Source: Streptomyces maremycinicus
GTDB lineage: Bacteria; Actinomycetota; Actinomycetes; Streptomycetales; Streptomycetaceae
Direction: 5' to 3'
Assembly (NCBI RefSeq): GCF_001184025.1
Contig: NZ_BBYG01000012.1
Coordinates: 186,001-250,000, forward strand
Length of the DNA: 64,000 bases
Part shown: in pieces, positions 8,537 to 18,974 of the stretch
How positions within the stretch are numbered: the first letter of the stretch is position 1
How the letters are laid out: each line of letters begins with the position of its first letter
Translations under genes and position numbers: made by a program
Notes under the pieces: model-generated
What the model was told of the DNA's origin: nothing
Databases searched by the model: none
The model's input: the letters and a program-made list of their open reading frames with translations, nothing else

Positions 8537-8573
8537 GGTCATCGGTCATCGGTCATCGGTCGGTCATCGGTCA
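8537..8573. repeat. GGTCATC tandem repeat
   Basis: Four to five tandem copies of a 7-base unit (GGTCATC), one with a GGTC slip, ending at the stop codon of the TerD-vWA gene on the opposite strand. Confidence 0.7.
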
Positions 8574-10046
8574 GATGATGCCCGCTCGGCCGGCCTCGGT
8601 GAGCCAGCTGGGGAACTCGGACAGCAGCCGGTCGTAGAGCTCTTGGTCCGGGACGGTGCTGATGTCGTCCACGGAGAAGAACCCCACATTGTCGACGCGG
8701 CGGCCCGGCAGTGTGTCGAACCGCTCCAGGACGCCGTAATTGGACCGGCCGAGCCCGACGAACTGCCAGAAGATCGGCTCCTCGACCGCCGCCCGCAGCT
8801 CCCGCTCGATCGCCGCGTCGCGATAGACCCCTCCGTCGGAGAAGAACAGCACCAAGGTCGGAGCGGCCGCCGGATTCTCCCGGACATACGATCTGACCTG
8901 GGCGATCGCCTTCTGTTCCTCGTTCTGGATACCGACCGAGCGCATGTCGACCTGTCCCGGCTCCATTCCCTTGCGAGGCTTCTTGCCGCGCCGGAACAGA
9001 CTGATCTCGCCCACCCGCACATGCAGCCGCAGCCACTCGGGGAGCTCCCCCAACCGCAGGTCGGGAAGGCGTGCGGCCTCGCTGGCGAAGGTCCAGGCCT
9101 GCATCTCACCGTCGTCGTCGAGTTGCGCCGCCACCGCCGCCATACGCTCCACGACGTCCGCCACCACCCCCCGCGAGTACAGGAACGACATCGACCCGGA
9201 GGCATCGAGGACGAGTACGATCCGCGCGCTGATCCCCGCCACTCCCCGCTTGCTCAGGCTGACCGCGACCTGCTCCTTGCGCAGCGACAGCCGCTTGCGC
9301 ATGTCGACGGGAAGCCGCTCCTCCCCCTTGGTCAGCCGCGGACCGGGCGGTGCGGTACTGGTGGACGACGTGCTGGTGGACGACGTGCTCGTGGGCGGGA
9401 TACCGGTCGGCGCAGAGCTGGTCGGTGGAGTGACCATGGGTGGGGTCATGGCTTGTGGGGTGATCGCGGGCGGAGCGACCGGGCGGCTCGGCGGGGTGAC
9501 CGCCTGCTCGGGTTCGTCGTCGACCGTGATGCCGAAGTCCGTGGCCACCCCGGAGAGCCCGGAGGCGTACCCCTGTCCGACCGCCCGGAACTTCCAGCGC
9601 CCCTCGCGCAGATACAGCTCACCGGCGATGAACGCCGTCTCCGTGGCGCCCTGCATCTCGAAGCGGGCCACTTCGGAGCGCCCTTCCCCGTCGAGCAGTC
9701 TCAACGTCAGGCCGGTCACCTGACCGAAGGTGCCGCCGTCGGCCGACGCACACAGCACCACCCGTGTGATGGCGCCCTCCAGTGAGCGCAGGTCGACCTG
9801 GACCGCGTCGCTCATCACACCGGCCTCACTCCGCTTGCCGATGTGGCGTACGGCGCCGGAGGCGTGCAGCGGCTGGTTGTAGAAGACGAAGTCCCCGTCG
9901 TCACGCACCCGGCCGTCCTGCGCCAGCAGCAGCGCCGAGGCGTCGATGTCCGGCCCGCCGGCCCTCTCGGCCCAGCTGAGTTCGACCCGTACGTCCGGCA
10001 CGTCGACCGGCAGATTGGCACCCTTGCTCAGGAATCGCGCTGTCAT
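8571..10046 (-). CDS. TerD-domain and von Willebrand A-domain fusion protein
   Basis: 491 residues. The N-terminus ([14 protein letters not shown] ... [21 protein letters not shown], about 1-175) is a TerD-family stress/tellurite domain with acidic calcium-site residues ([17 protein letters not shown]). A Pro/Thr/Ser linker (about 180-235, with repeated TSTS units) leads to a vWA domain (about 270-491) with the MIDAS motif DASGSMS; this resembles TerF-like proteins. The ATG overlaps the upstream gene stop by four bases (ATGA), so the two are translationally coupled. Likely a cytoplasmic or membrane-peripheral stress-response protein; the exact role is not known. Confidence 0.88.
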   Translation of the reverse strand: MTARFLSKGANLPVDVPDVRVELSWAERAGGPDIDASALLLAQDGRVRDDGDFVFYNQPLHASGAVRHIGKRSEAGVMSDAVQVDLRSLEGAITRVVLCASADGGTFGQVTGLTLRLLDGEGRSEVARFEMQGATETAFIAGELYLREGRWKFRAVGQGYASGLSGVATDFGITVDDEPEQAVTPPSRPVAPPAITPQAMTPPMVTPPTSSAPTGIPPTSTSSTSTSSTSTAPPGPRLTKGEERLPVDMRKRLSLRKEQVAVSLSKRGVAGISARIVLVLDASGSMSFLYSRGVVADVVERMAAVAAQLDDDGEMQAWTFASEAARLPDLRLGELPEWLRLHVRVGEISLFRRGKKPRKGMEPGQVDMRSVGIQNEEQKAIAQVRSYVRENPAAAPTLVLFFSDGGVYRDAAIERELRAAVEEPIFWQFVGLGRSNYGVLERFDTLPGRRVDNVGFFSVDDISTVPDQELYDRLLSEFPSWLTEAGRAGII

Positions 10047-11077
10047 GGAGGCAAGTGTGCCGAGTCGGCGCTCCGGGGCAACCCAATGAGCGCGATGCTC
10101 TCCTCCTGGGCGACCGCCAGGAGCCGGCCGTCAGGGCTCAACGCCGCGACCGGTGTCGGTATGTGGGTGACTCCGAAGGCACCCGCCCGGCGCGACACCC
10201 TCACCTCGGGCCACTCCTCCACCACTTCACCCGTCATGACGTCGATCAACCGGGGGTGGCCGTGCAGGGAGACGACGCGACCGCCTCCGGCGAGCAGCGT
10301 GCCGACCTCGAAATCTACGGAGTTGCGACGCAGCCACGCCCGCCGGGACAGGGACCACACTCCGATTCGGCGGGGACCGAGGGCGGCGGTGTCCTCGTCC
10401 GTGAGGAACTCGTCTCCGGTCGCCACCACCAGTCGGTCATGGTCGAGCCAGCACGCGGACTCCACCTCGGCGTCGATACCCGGCTGCCAGGGCAGCACCC
10501 CGTGGCCGTCCAGCACGGCCGGGTCCGCCAGGGCACCCTCGAGATCGAACACCTCGACGATGCCGTACGGATGCCAGACCCATCCCGCCACCAGCACATG
10601 CCTGCCGTCCCCGGCCACCGACAGCCGGGAATGGAACACATCCCTCGCCTCACGGGGGCCGGTGGTGAGCCGCTGTCCCGTCGCCGCGTCCTCGATCTGG
10701 AGCACGCCGTACTCCTCCGGGCAGTGGACCAGGATCTCCCGGCCGTCCCTCAGGGTCCCCAGGGCCACGGGGTAGTCGTAGTCCTCGGCGTGGTCCGGGC
10801 AGCGCGTCAGCTCACGGAGGGGGTGCGTGCCCTCCAGCAACAGCGCTTCGGTCCCCCGTTCCGGGTAGACGACGCTGTAGCGGCCGGACGGTGAGACGAC
10901 ACCTCTGTCGAAGCCGGTGCCGGTGTTGAGGCCAGTGTTGAAGCCGGGGCCGTGATCGATGGCGATCCGGCGCTCCACGCCGTCGGTGCTCCACGCCCGG
11001 CCCCCCACCACGTCGACCAGTTCGTCGCCCTGCCAGGCCAACGACCGGACCGGCGCTGTCGATTTCACCCACTCCAC
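10043..11077 (-). CDS. Beta-propeller-like protein coupled to the TerD-vWA gene
   Basis: 344 residues from a GTG start ([20 protein letters not shown]), chosen because GAGAGGG lies just upstream and the extra 20 residues of the longer frame are an Arg-rich translation of promoter DNA. The protein has repeated beta-strand-like units such as [30 protein letters not shown] and [16 protein letters not shown], resembling WD40/YVTN propeller blades. No catalytic motif was seen. Its stop overlaps the TerD-vWA start (10043-10046), so the pair is probably one functional unit, perhaps sensor plus effector (inference). Confidence 0.75.
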   Translation of the reverse strand: MEWVKSTAPVRSLAWQGDELVDVVGGRAWSTDGVERRIAIDHGPGFNTGLNTGTGFDRGVVSPSGRYSVVYPERGTEALLLEGTHPLRELTRCPDHAEDYDYPVALGTLRDGREILVHCPEEYGVLQIEDAATGQRLTTGPREARDVFHSRLSVAGDGRHVLVAGWVWHPYGIVEVFDLEGALADPAVLDGHGVLPWQPGIDAEVESACWLDHDRLVVATGDEFLTDEDTAALGPRRIGVWSLSRRAWLRRNSVDFEVGTLLAGGGRVVSLHGHPRLIDVMTGEVVEEWPEVRVSRRAGAFGVTHIPTPVAALSPDGRLLAVAQEESIALIGLPRSADSAHLPP

Positions 11078-11203
11078 GGTCCCTCTCCCCCTCCGCCGAC
11101 GGCAACCACGCCGCCTCCCCATCGGTGACGGCTGCACGGTGGCGGCTGCTCAGGGCGCTGTCCCCCGGTGTGGACCCCTGGGGACAGCGCCCGTCCGCGT
11201 ACG

Positions 11204-13042
<1,839 letters not shown>

Positions 13043-13103
13043 CTACGCCGGCATTACCCGGTAACAGGTTCGGCGGTCGACGCAGCGGCTACCGCCTACC
13101 GAC

Positions 13104-13117
13104 GTTTCATGTGAAAC
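13104..13117. other. parS-like site (one mismatch) in the thiC leader
   Basis: GTTTCATGTGAAAC differs from the parS consensus at one base. It lies in the expanded loop of the TPP riboswitch. Confidence 0.65.
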
Positions 13118-13136
13118 ATCACTCGACTCGAGAGAC

Positions 13137-13150
13137 GTTCCACGTGAAAC
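13137..13150. other. parS-like site (one mismatch) in the thiC leader
   Basis: GTTCCACGTGAAAC differs from the parS consensus at one base. It is 33 bases from the other thiC-leader site, also within the riboswitch loop. Confidence 0.65.
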
Positions 13151-13284
13151 ATCGCAAAGACGGAGGTCAGCGCCCTCTCAGCCCGGTGCTCCGAGCTCCC
13201 GCGTGTGCAAAGGTTGGCTCCACGCTAGCGTCAATTCTGGCGCGGTGAACAGAGGGCCCGTGCCGTTCTTGCGATGATCGGTCG

Positions 13285-15399
13285 GTGACCACGACACACC
13301 AGCCCCCGTACCCGCCGCCCGAGCCGCCTCGCCGACCCGGCGCCACCAGTGGCCCCGGCAGCGGTTCTGGCACTGGCTCAGGCAGCGGTTCGGGCAGCGG
13401 CCCCAGAGGGGACCGCGACTTCAGCAACGGTCACGAGCACCCGCGGAACCCCGAGCGCGGGCCGGGATACGCCGGTGGACTCGGTGGGCTGAGACGCGTC
13501 GGAACTCCCGGCGGTCAAGGCGGTCAAGGACCCGGCTCCGACGGCGGCTTCGGGCCTGCTGCGCGGACGGGGCCGGGTTCCGGCTTCGGTTCTGGTTCTG
13601 GTTCCGGGAACGGGAACGGGAACGGGAACGGTCGAGGCTACGGAAACGGCCCAGGGCTCGGCACCGGCCGGGGTCACCAGGACGGGCAGGGGCACGGAAG
13701 CGGGCAGGAGACCCAGAACGGCCAGGGCTACGGGAACGACCAGGGCTACGGAGGCGACCGGAGGTACGGGGGCGGAGCCGCTCCCGGGCAGGAGTACGGC
13801 CCCGACCGTGGCGCCGGCCCTCGTCCCGACCCTCGTCCCGGCCCTGGTGACGGATACGGCTTCGACCGCGAACACAGCCAAGGTCACGGCCAGGGCCAGG
13901 GCCACGACGGTGGTCATGGTGGCGGGCCCGGTGACGGCCCGGGCCAGGGTCACGGCGGCGGTCACGGCCATGGCGGTGGTCATGGCCCGGGCGACGGACA
14001 CGGGCACGGGCACGGGCCTGGCGACGGGCACGGTTCGGGCTCGGGCGGCGGGCACGGGCATTCGCACAGCCACAGTCACGGCCCGGCGGCACCCGTCTCC
14101 CAGCACCTGCGCAAGGTCATCGCCGCCATCCTGATCCCGTTCGGAGCCGCGGTACTGGTGGGGCTCGTGGTGCTCTGGCCCGGTGGAGCCCCGGCCCATG
14201 AACGCACCGGAGTCGGCTTCGACCGGCAGACCCAGCAGGCCACGGTCACCAAGGTCGTCAGCGTGAGCTGCGCATCGGTGAACGCCTCGGGCGGCACCCC
14301 CACCGGCGACACCTCCACGGCCGAGGGCTCCTCCGCGCAGCAGCAGGCGAGCGGCGACTGCAAGCGGGCCACGATCCGAGTGGACACCGGCGACGACAAG
14401 GGCCGTACGTTCACCGAGATCGTCCAGCCGGACCAGTCACGGCAGTTGGAGCAGGGCGAGAAGGTCGTGGTCGCCTACGAGCCCTCCGCGCCCAAGGACC
14501 TCCAGTACTCGGTGACCGATGTGAACCGCCGCATCCCCATGGCGGTCCTGGCCATCATCTTCGCGGTCGCCGTCGTGGTCGTCGGGCGGCTGCGGGGTGT
14601 CATGGCGCTGGTCGCGCTGGCCATCAGCTTCATGGTGCTGAACTTCTTCGTCCTGCCCGCGATCCTCCAGGGGTCGAACCCGCTGGTCGTCGCGGTGGTG
14701 GGATCGAGCGCCATCATGCTGATCGCGCTCTATCTCTGTCACGGGCTGTCGGCCCGCACCTCCGTCGCGGTGCTCGGCACGCTGATCTCCCTGCTGCTGA
14801 TCGGCGTCCTGGGCTCGGTGTTCATCGACTGGGCCGCGCTGACCGGCAACACGGACGACAACACCGGCCTGATCCACGGCCTGTACCCGTCCATCGACAT
14901 GAGCGGTCTGCTGCTGGCCGGCATCATCATCGGCTCGCTCGGTGTCCTCGACGACGTGACGGTCACCCAGACCTCGGCGGTCTGGGAACTGCACGAGGCC
15001 AACCCCGCGATGGGCTGGCGCGGCCTGTACCGGGCCGGCATCCGCATCGGCCGCGACCACATCGCGTCCGTGGTCAACACGCTCGTCCTCGCCTACGCCG
15101 GTGCCGCGCTGCCGCTGCTGCTGCTCTTCTCGATCGCGCAGAGCAGCGTGGGCAGTGTCGCCAACAGCGAGCTGGTCGCCGAGGAGATCGTGCGCACCCT
15201 GGTGGGCTCGATCGGCCTGGTCGCCTCCGTGCCCGTCACGACGGCCCTGGCGGCCCTGGTGGTCTCCGCCGACCGGCCGGGCGCCGGCAAGGCCCACGTG
15301 GCGGCTCCGGAAGCGGCTCCTGCGGCTGCGGTGGGGGCGACGGCCGCGGGGGGCAGCGCCCAGGCCCGGGGCGGCCGTGGCAGGCGACGCAAGCGCTGA
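13285..15399 (+). CDS. YibE/F-like membrane protein with a long Gly/His-rich N-terminus
   Basis: 704 residues from a GTG. Residues 1 to about 270 are low complexity: Pro-rich start, SGSGSGTGS and GNGNGNG runs, then a His/Gly/Asp region ending in GHGHSHSHSHGP. After that come HLRKVIAAILIPFGAAVLVGLVVL (first membrane helix), an extracytoplasmic domain (about 310-400), and a YibE/F membrane domain with seven or so helices including NGSSAIM-like and DDVTVTQTS motifs. The short C-tail is Arg/Lys-rich. Function of the family is unknown. The His-rich part could bind metal (inference). Divergent from thiC; the start has no clear Shine-Dalgarno. Confidence 0.85.
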   Translation: MTTTHQPPYPPPEPPRRPGATSGPGSGSGTGSGSGSGSGPRGDRDFSNGHEHPRNPERGPGYAGGLGGLRRVGTPGGQGGQGPGSDGGFGPAARTGPGSGFGSGSGSGNGNGNGNGRGYGNGPGLGTGRGHQDGQGHGSGQETQNGQGYGNDQGYGGDRRYGGGAAPGQEYGPDRGAGPRPDPRPGPGDGYGFDREHSQGHGQGQGHDGGHGGGPGDGPGQGHGGGHGHGGGHGPGDGHGHGHGPGDGHGSGSGGGHGHSHSHSHGPAAPVSQHLRKVIAAILIPFGAAVLVGLVVLWPGGAPAHERTGVGFDRQTQQATVTKVVSVSCASVNASGGTPTGDTSTAEGSSAQQQASGDCKRATIRVDTGDDKGRTFTEIVQPDQSRQLEQGEKVVVAYEPSAPKDLQYSVTDVNRRIPMAVLAIIFAVAVVVVGRLRGVMALVALAISFMVLNFFVLPAILQGSNPLVVAVVGSSAIMLIALYLCHGLSARTSVAVLGTLISLLLIGVLGSVFIDWAALTGNTDDNTGLIHGLYPSIDMSGLLLAGIIIGSLGVLDDVTVTQTSAVWELHEANPAMGWRGLYRAGIRIGRDHIASVVNTLVLAYAGAALPLLLLFSIAQSSVGSVANSELVAEEIVRTLVGSIGLVASVPVTTALAALVVSADRPGAGKAHVAAPEAAPAAAVGATAAGGSAQARGGRGRRRKR

Positions 15400-15408
15400 G
15401 CCCGGAGG

Positions 15409-15445
15409 GCGCCCGAGTACGGATCGCACCGGCCGACTCGGGCGC
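15409..15445 (+). terminator. Terminator hairpin after the YibE/F gene
   Basis: 10-bp inverted repeat GCGCCCGAGT ... ACTCGGGCGC, nine bases after the stop. The following 180 bases to the ssgA stop contain nothing I can identify. Confidence 0.6.
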
Positions 15446-15624
15446 ACTGCTCACCTTCCCGGCAAGGCCGTTTCAACGCCTGCGCCACCGCAAGAAGAAG
15501 CGTTACTGCACAACATGACACCGACCGCGACGAAACACTCTCCACGACTCGACGCGCCACGGTCCTCCGCGCCACCACCTGCCGCGCCACCCCTCACGTC
15601 GCTCTCACTCGCTGCGTCCGCACA

Positions 15625-16071
15625 TCAGCCGGCGCTCTGCTCCTCCGCCAGGATCCGGTCCAGTGCCTCGTCCAGATGCGCGTCGAAATCGGCGAGAGCA
15701 CCCTCCTGGCCCAGTGGCACCAGTTTGTCGGTGCGGTCGAGGAACGCCACGAGCGGTGCCGCCGAGGAGCGGAACAGCGCCTGGTCTCCTCCGACCTGAA
15801 GGCGGATCAGAACCTCCCCCAGCACATCGGGGTCCACCGGCGAGACACGGACATCCCCTTCGCCGCACGGCCTGCCCACCCCGTCGATGAGCAGCTCGCG
15901 CCCGAAGGCCCAGGTCACCGGGGCGTCACCGGGCAGATGGAAGGTGAGCCGGACCGCGTACGGATCGCACGACTCGTACCCCAGCTCCACCGGAATGCGG
16001 AACGAGAGCTCATCGGAGACGAGGAAGCTCATCATGACCTCTGCCTGTACTGCCTGTACGGACTCGCGCAT
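15625..16071 (-). CDS. ssgA: Sporulation protein SsgA
   Basis: 148-residue SsgA-like protein, specific to morphologically complex actinomycetes, which directs the sites of septum formation during sporulation. Recognised by VMMSFLVSDELSFRIPVEL, RLTFHLPGDAPVTWAFGREL and PLVAFLDRTDKLVPLGQE. Slightly longer than the usual ~136-145 residues. The N-terminus reads MRESVQAVQAEV because of a 9-bp direct duplication (TGCCTGTAC, 16042-16059), which adds VQA. It lies about 100 bases downstream of ssgR on the same strand, the arrangement known in S. coelicolor, where SsgR activates ssgA. Confidence 0.95.
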   Translation of the reverse strand: MRESVQAVQAEVMMSFLVSDELSFRIPVELGYESCDPYAVRLTFHLPGDAPVTWAFGRELLIDGVGRPCGEGDVRVSPVDPDVLGEVLIRLQVGGDQALFRSSAAPLVAFLDRTDKLVPLGQEGALADFDAHLDEALDRILAEEQSAG

Positions 16072-16171
16072 CGCCTAACCCCGTCATTTGCCGCCGACTG
16101 GCCGGGAATGGACCTTCTGACCCTGCATGCATCTTGCTGAAAGTACACAACAGATCACAAGGAGTGAGTTT

Positions 16172-17071
16172 TCAGATACTGATAGAGATCGCCAGCGATC
16201 CCAGAAGCCGTCCGATCTCGCTCTGGAGTTGGCGCGCCGCCGGCAGCAGACGGTCGGCGTGATGGGCGGGCAGAGAGATCGCCATGGTGGCCGCGGTGGT
16301 ACCCACGGTGATCGGGATGGCCGCGCACACCGTGCCCAGCGCGTACTCCTGCCGTTCGACGACCGGCTCCATCCGCCGCATCCGCTCCAGGCGCCGTAGC
16401 AAGGTGCGGTTGTCGCGCACGGTGTACGGGGTGATCGACTGCGCGGGGTAGCGGTCCAGATGGTCGCGGCGGGCGTCTTCGTCCAGCTGGGAGAGCAGGC
16501 ACTGGCCGATCGCGTGCGCGTGTCCGGTCTCGCCGAAGTCGGCCCACTCCTCGACCGCCGGATTGCCCGGGGTGTCGGAGACGCACATGATCTCGATCTC
16601 GCCGTCGCGGTACCGGGCGTAGTAGACGGGCACACCGATCGAATCGCGCCACTGCGCGAGGGTGTCGGCGACCGTGCTGCGACGTTTCTGCGCCGCTCCG
16701 CTCCTGCCGAGCCGCTCAGCCGCCTCACCGAGGAAGAACAGCCCCTTCTCCCGTCGCAGATAGCCCTCGTGCACGAGGGTGCGCAGCAGGTGGTAGGCCG
16801 TCGGCAGGGCGAGTTCGGTCTCGCGGGCGAGTTGTTTGGCCGGAGCCCCGCACTCGTGCGCCGCGACGGATTCCAGCAGGCGCATGGCGCGCTGGACGGA
16901 GCCGATCAGGGTGGCGGCGGGGTGCGGATGCTCGGGAGTGTTCGAGTTCGCGTTCGGATTCGGGTTCAGGTTCAGGTTCGGGTTCGGGTTCGGTGGGCGC
17001 TGGAGCGGGGGTGCGGCGGAACGCGGCCGGGCGGGGGGTGCGAACGGTTCTGCCGATGCGGTGTCAACCAT
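16172..17071 (-). CDS. ssgR: IclR-family regulator SsgR
   Basis: 299 residues from ATG 17071 (a GTG two codons upstream is possible). An N-terminal low-complexity Asn/Pro tract (NPNPNLNLNPNPNANSN, about 28-44) precedes an IclR winged helix (LIGSVQRAMRLLESVAAH ... LARETELALPTAYHLLRTL) and an IclR effector domain (about 130-290). The Asn/Pro tract is encoded by a tandem hexamer (16940-16993). Its position immediately upstream of ssgA matches the S. coelicolor activator SsgR. The last bases read SISI. Confidence 0.9.
   Translation of the reverse strand: MVDTASAEPFAPPARPRSAAPPLQRPPNPNPNLNLNPNPNANSNTPEHPHPAATLIGSVQRAMRLLESVAAHECGAPAKQLARETELALPTAYHLLRTLVHEGYLRREKGLFFLGEAAERLGRSGAAQKRRSTVADTLAQWRDSIGVPVYYARYRDGEIEIMCVSDTPGNPAVEEWADFGETGHAHAIGQCLLSQLDEDARRDHLDRYPAQSITPYTVRDNRTLLRRLERMRRMEPVVERQEYALGTVCAAIPITVGTTAATMAISLPAHHADRLLPAARQLQSEIGRLLGSLAISISI
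16940..16993 (-). repeat. Hexanucleotide repeat inside ssgR
   Basis: Imperfect tandem repeat of (C/A/G)GGTTC-type hexamers on the plus strand, encoding alternating Asn-Pro/Leu in SsgR. Such tracts can expand or contract in frame. Confidence 0.7.
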
Positions 17072-17277
17072 GACCACGGGTCACTTCCGGAGCGCGAGGG
17101 GGGAGATCCGTGCGGGGAACACGGGAGGGGGGGTGTGCGCCACTCGCGGGGGTTCGCCCCGCGACGAGTTCCGGACTTTAACCGTCTGCCACCGCGTACA
17201 GACGGGCTGTCAGGGAAACTTCCCCCGGCCGAGGGAACAGGCGATTCCTGTTACCGCTCACCGGCCTCCCGCACGGC

Positions 17278-17490
17278 TCACCAGTCGCTGCGCGACGAGG
17301 AGCTCGAAGTGAACTTCCTTACGACGTAGATCAGTCCGCCGACCAGCGCCACGAACACCAGCAGCTTGAAGAGCAGACCGATCACGAACCCCACGACGCT
17401 GGCTATGAGGCCGCCGAACACGACCAGGGCGATGGCCGGCACCGCGACCCACTTCACCCACCACGGCATTCCCGCGAAGATCTCTCGCAT
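17278..17490 (-). CDS. Small two-helix membrane protein (DUF5326-like)
   Basis: 70 residues: MREIFAGMPWWVKWVAVPAI, then a hydrophobic span (ALVVFGGLIASVVGFVIGLLF, KLLVFVALVGGLIYVV) and a Ser-rich tail (SSSSSRSDW). The ATG at 17490 was preferred to one five codons upstream because AGGAAAAGGG immediately precedes it. Short membrane proteins of this type are common in Streptomyces. Function unknown. Transcribed alone on the minus strand. Confidence 0.75.
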   Translation of the reverse strand: MREIFAGMPWWVKWVAVPAIALVVFGGLIASVVGFVIGLLFKLLVFVALVGGLIYVVRKFTSSSSSRSDW

Positions 17491-17721
17491 CGCCCTTTTC
17501 CTCATCCTCTTCGGTCGATGTCCGGCTCCCTTGCCGGGCCGGAGCGCTTCGATGTCCTGCCGTCGATGCTAGGTCCGAAGAGGGGGCCGACGGGGGCCTC
17601 GCATCCCTTGTCCTCCCCTGACCGAACCCCTAGGGAACCCCGAGACCGCTGGTCAACCGGCAGACGGACCGGCGCAGGCAGGCACCGGGCGGCCATGCCC
17701 ACGGCAGGGTCAGGGGGAAGG

Positions 17722-18039
17722 TCAGCTCTCGGCCGGCGAGAACACGACCATGACCCGGAGGTCCTCGCTGATGTGATGGAACTTGTGGGCGACCCCGGCC
17801 GGGACGTACACCACACTGCCGCGGGCCACCTGCGTGGTCTCCAGGCCGACCGTGATCGAGGCGCGCCCGCTCACCACGAAGTACACCTCGTCCTGGTTGT
17901 GCGGATTCTGCGGATCGTGCGCGCCGGCGTCGAGCGCGTACAGACCGACGGACATGTTCCGTTCACGCAGAAACTGTAGATACGCACCGTCGTTGGCGGC
18001 TCGCTCCGCCTCCAGTTCGTCCAACCGGAATGCCTTCAT
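17722..18039 (-). CDS. Cupin-domain protein
   Basis: 105 residues, a single small cupin barrel. Motifs are DPQNPHNQDEVYFVVSGRASI (metal-ligand His/Glu set) and VPAGVAHKFHHI (second cupin motif). The start MKAFRLDELEAERAAND is supported by good length and by the divergent neighbour at 18098. Likely a cytoplasmic metal-dependent small-molecule-binding protein or dioxygenase/isomerase; the substrate cannot be inferred. Confidence 0.85.
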   Translation of the reverse strand: MKAFRLDELEAERAANDGAYLQFLRERNMSVGLYALDAGAHDPQNPHNQDEVYFVVSGRASITVGLETTQVARGSVVYVPAGVAHKFHHISEDLRVMVVFSPAES

Positions 18040-18097
18040 CGACCTTGTCCGCCTTCGTCCGGTGCTCGTTCTCGATCTCTCTGCCACGATCAGACAC

Positions 18098-18475
18098 ATG
18101 AAGAATTTCGTAGTCAAGACGATCGCCAACGCAGGTGCCCTGGCGGTCGCCGTCTGGCTGCTCGACAAGATCACTCTGACCGGTGACAGCACGGGCAAGA
18201 AGATCGGCACCCTGGTCGTCGTCGCACTCCTTTTCGGCCTGGTGAACTTCCTGGTCAAGCCGGTCGTGAAGGTGCTGACCTTTCCACTGTTCATACTCAC
18301 GCTCGGCCTGATCACCCTGGTGGTCAACGCCCTGATGCTGCTGTTGACCTCGTGGCTGGCCGACAAGCTCGACCTGAGCTTCCACGTGGAGGGCTTCTGG
18401 ACCGCGGTCCTGGGCGGCCTGATCATTTCCGTCGTCTCCTGGGCACTCAACGTCGTCATGCCCGACGGGGACTGA
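18098..18475 (+). CDS. Phage-holin family four-helix membrane protein
   Basis: 125 residues of almost entirely hydrophobic sequence: GALAVAVWLLDKITL, TLVVVALLFGLVNFLVKPVV, LTFPLFILTLGLITLVVNALMLLL, and WTAVLGGLIISVVSWALN. This matches the small 'phage holin family' (DUF360/YvlD-like) membrane proteins, which despite the name are chromosomal. The LVKPVVKVLTFPLFILTLGL motif is diagnostic. The ptpA gene starts seven bases after its stop, so they may form an operon. Confidence 0.85.
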   Translation: MKNFVVKTIANAGALAVAVWLLDKITLTGDSTGKKIGTLVVVALLFGLVNFLVKPVVKVLTFPLFILTLGLITLVVNALMLLLTSWLADKLDLSFHVEGFWTAVLGGLIISVVSWALNVVMPDGD

Positions 18476-18482
18476 GCCCACG

Positions 18483-18974
18483 ATGACCTACCGCGTCTGC
18501 TTCGTCTGCACCGGCAACATCTGCCGCTCGCCGATGGCCGAGTCGGTCCTCCGCGCGCGGGTGGAGGACGCCGGGCTCGGGGCACTGGTCGAGGTCGAGA
18601 GCGCCGGCACGGGGGACTGGCACGAGGGCGAGAACGCCGATCCGCGTGCCCTCGTCGTCCTGGAGGAGCACGGTTACGCCCTCCGGCACACAGCCCGGCG
18701 CTTCGAACCGTCCTGGTTCGCCCGCCTCGACCTCGTCGTAGCCCTCGACTCCGGCCATCGGAAGGCCCTGCGCCTCCTCGCACCCACCGAGGAGGACGCG
18801 GCGAAGGTACGGCTGCTTCGGTCCTACGATCCCGCGGCGGTAGACGACCTCGACGTCCCCGACCCCTACTACGGGGGCCGGAGCGGTTTCGAGGAGTGCC
18901 TTGAGATGGTGGAGGAGGCGAGCGCCGGGCTGCTCGCCGCCGTACGGGGCGATGTGGAAGGACGAGTGGCATGA
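18483..18974 (+). CDS. ptpA: Low-molecular-weight protein tyrosine phosphatase
   Basis: 163-residue cytoplasmic phosphatase. The P-loop CTGNICRS places the nucleophile at Cys9 and phosphate-binding Arg at 15, and VPDPYYGG near residue 125 carries the general-acid Asp. Length and order match the family. S. coelicolor PtpA, encoded in the same neighbourhood, affects antibiotic production. The stop overlaps the next start by four bases (ATGA), so it is translationally coupled to the downstream PLP lyase. Confidence 0.93.
   Translation: MTYRVCFVCTGNICRSPMAESVLRARVEDAGLGALVEVESAGTGDWHEGENADPRALVVLEEHGYALRHTARRFEPSWFARLDLVVALDSGHRKALRLLAPTEEDAAKVRLLRSYDPAAVDDLDVPDPYYGGRSGFEECLEMVEEASAGLLAAVRGDVEGRVA

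Noticed and set aside
8537-8573. GGTCATC repeat as a CRISPR or attachment site
   Set aside because: Units are only seven bases without spacers, and no cas genes, integrase or tRNA are nearby.
13378-14199. 273-codon minus-strand frame over the YibE/F low-complexity region
   Set aside because: Repetitive Ala/Val/Arg translation of the repeat on the opposite strand.
18098-18475. Phage-derived holin
   Set aside because: The name belongs to a family of small chromosomal membrane proteins; no other phage genes are nearby.
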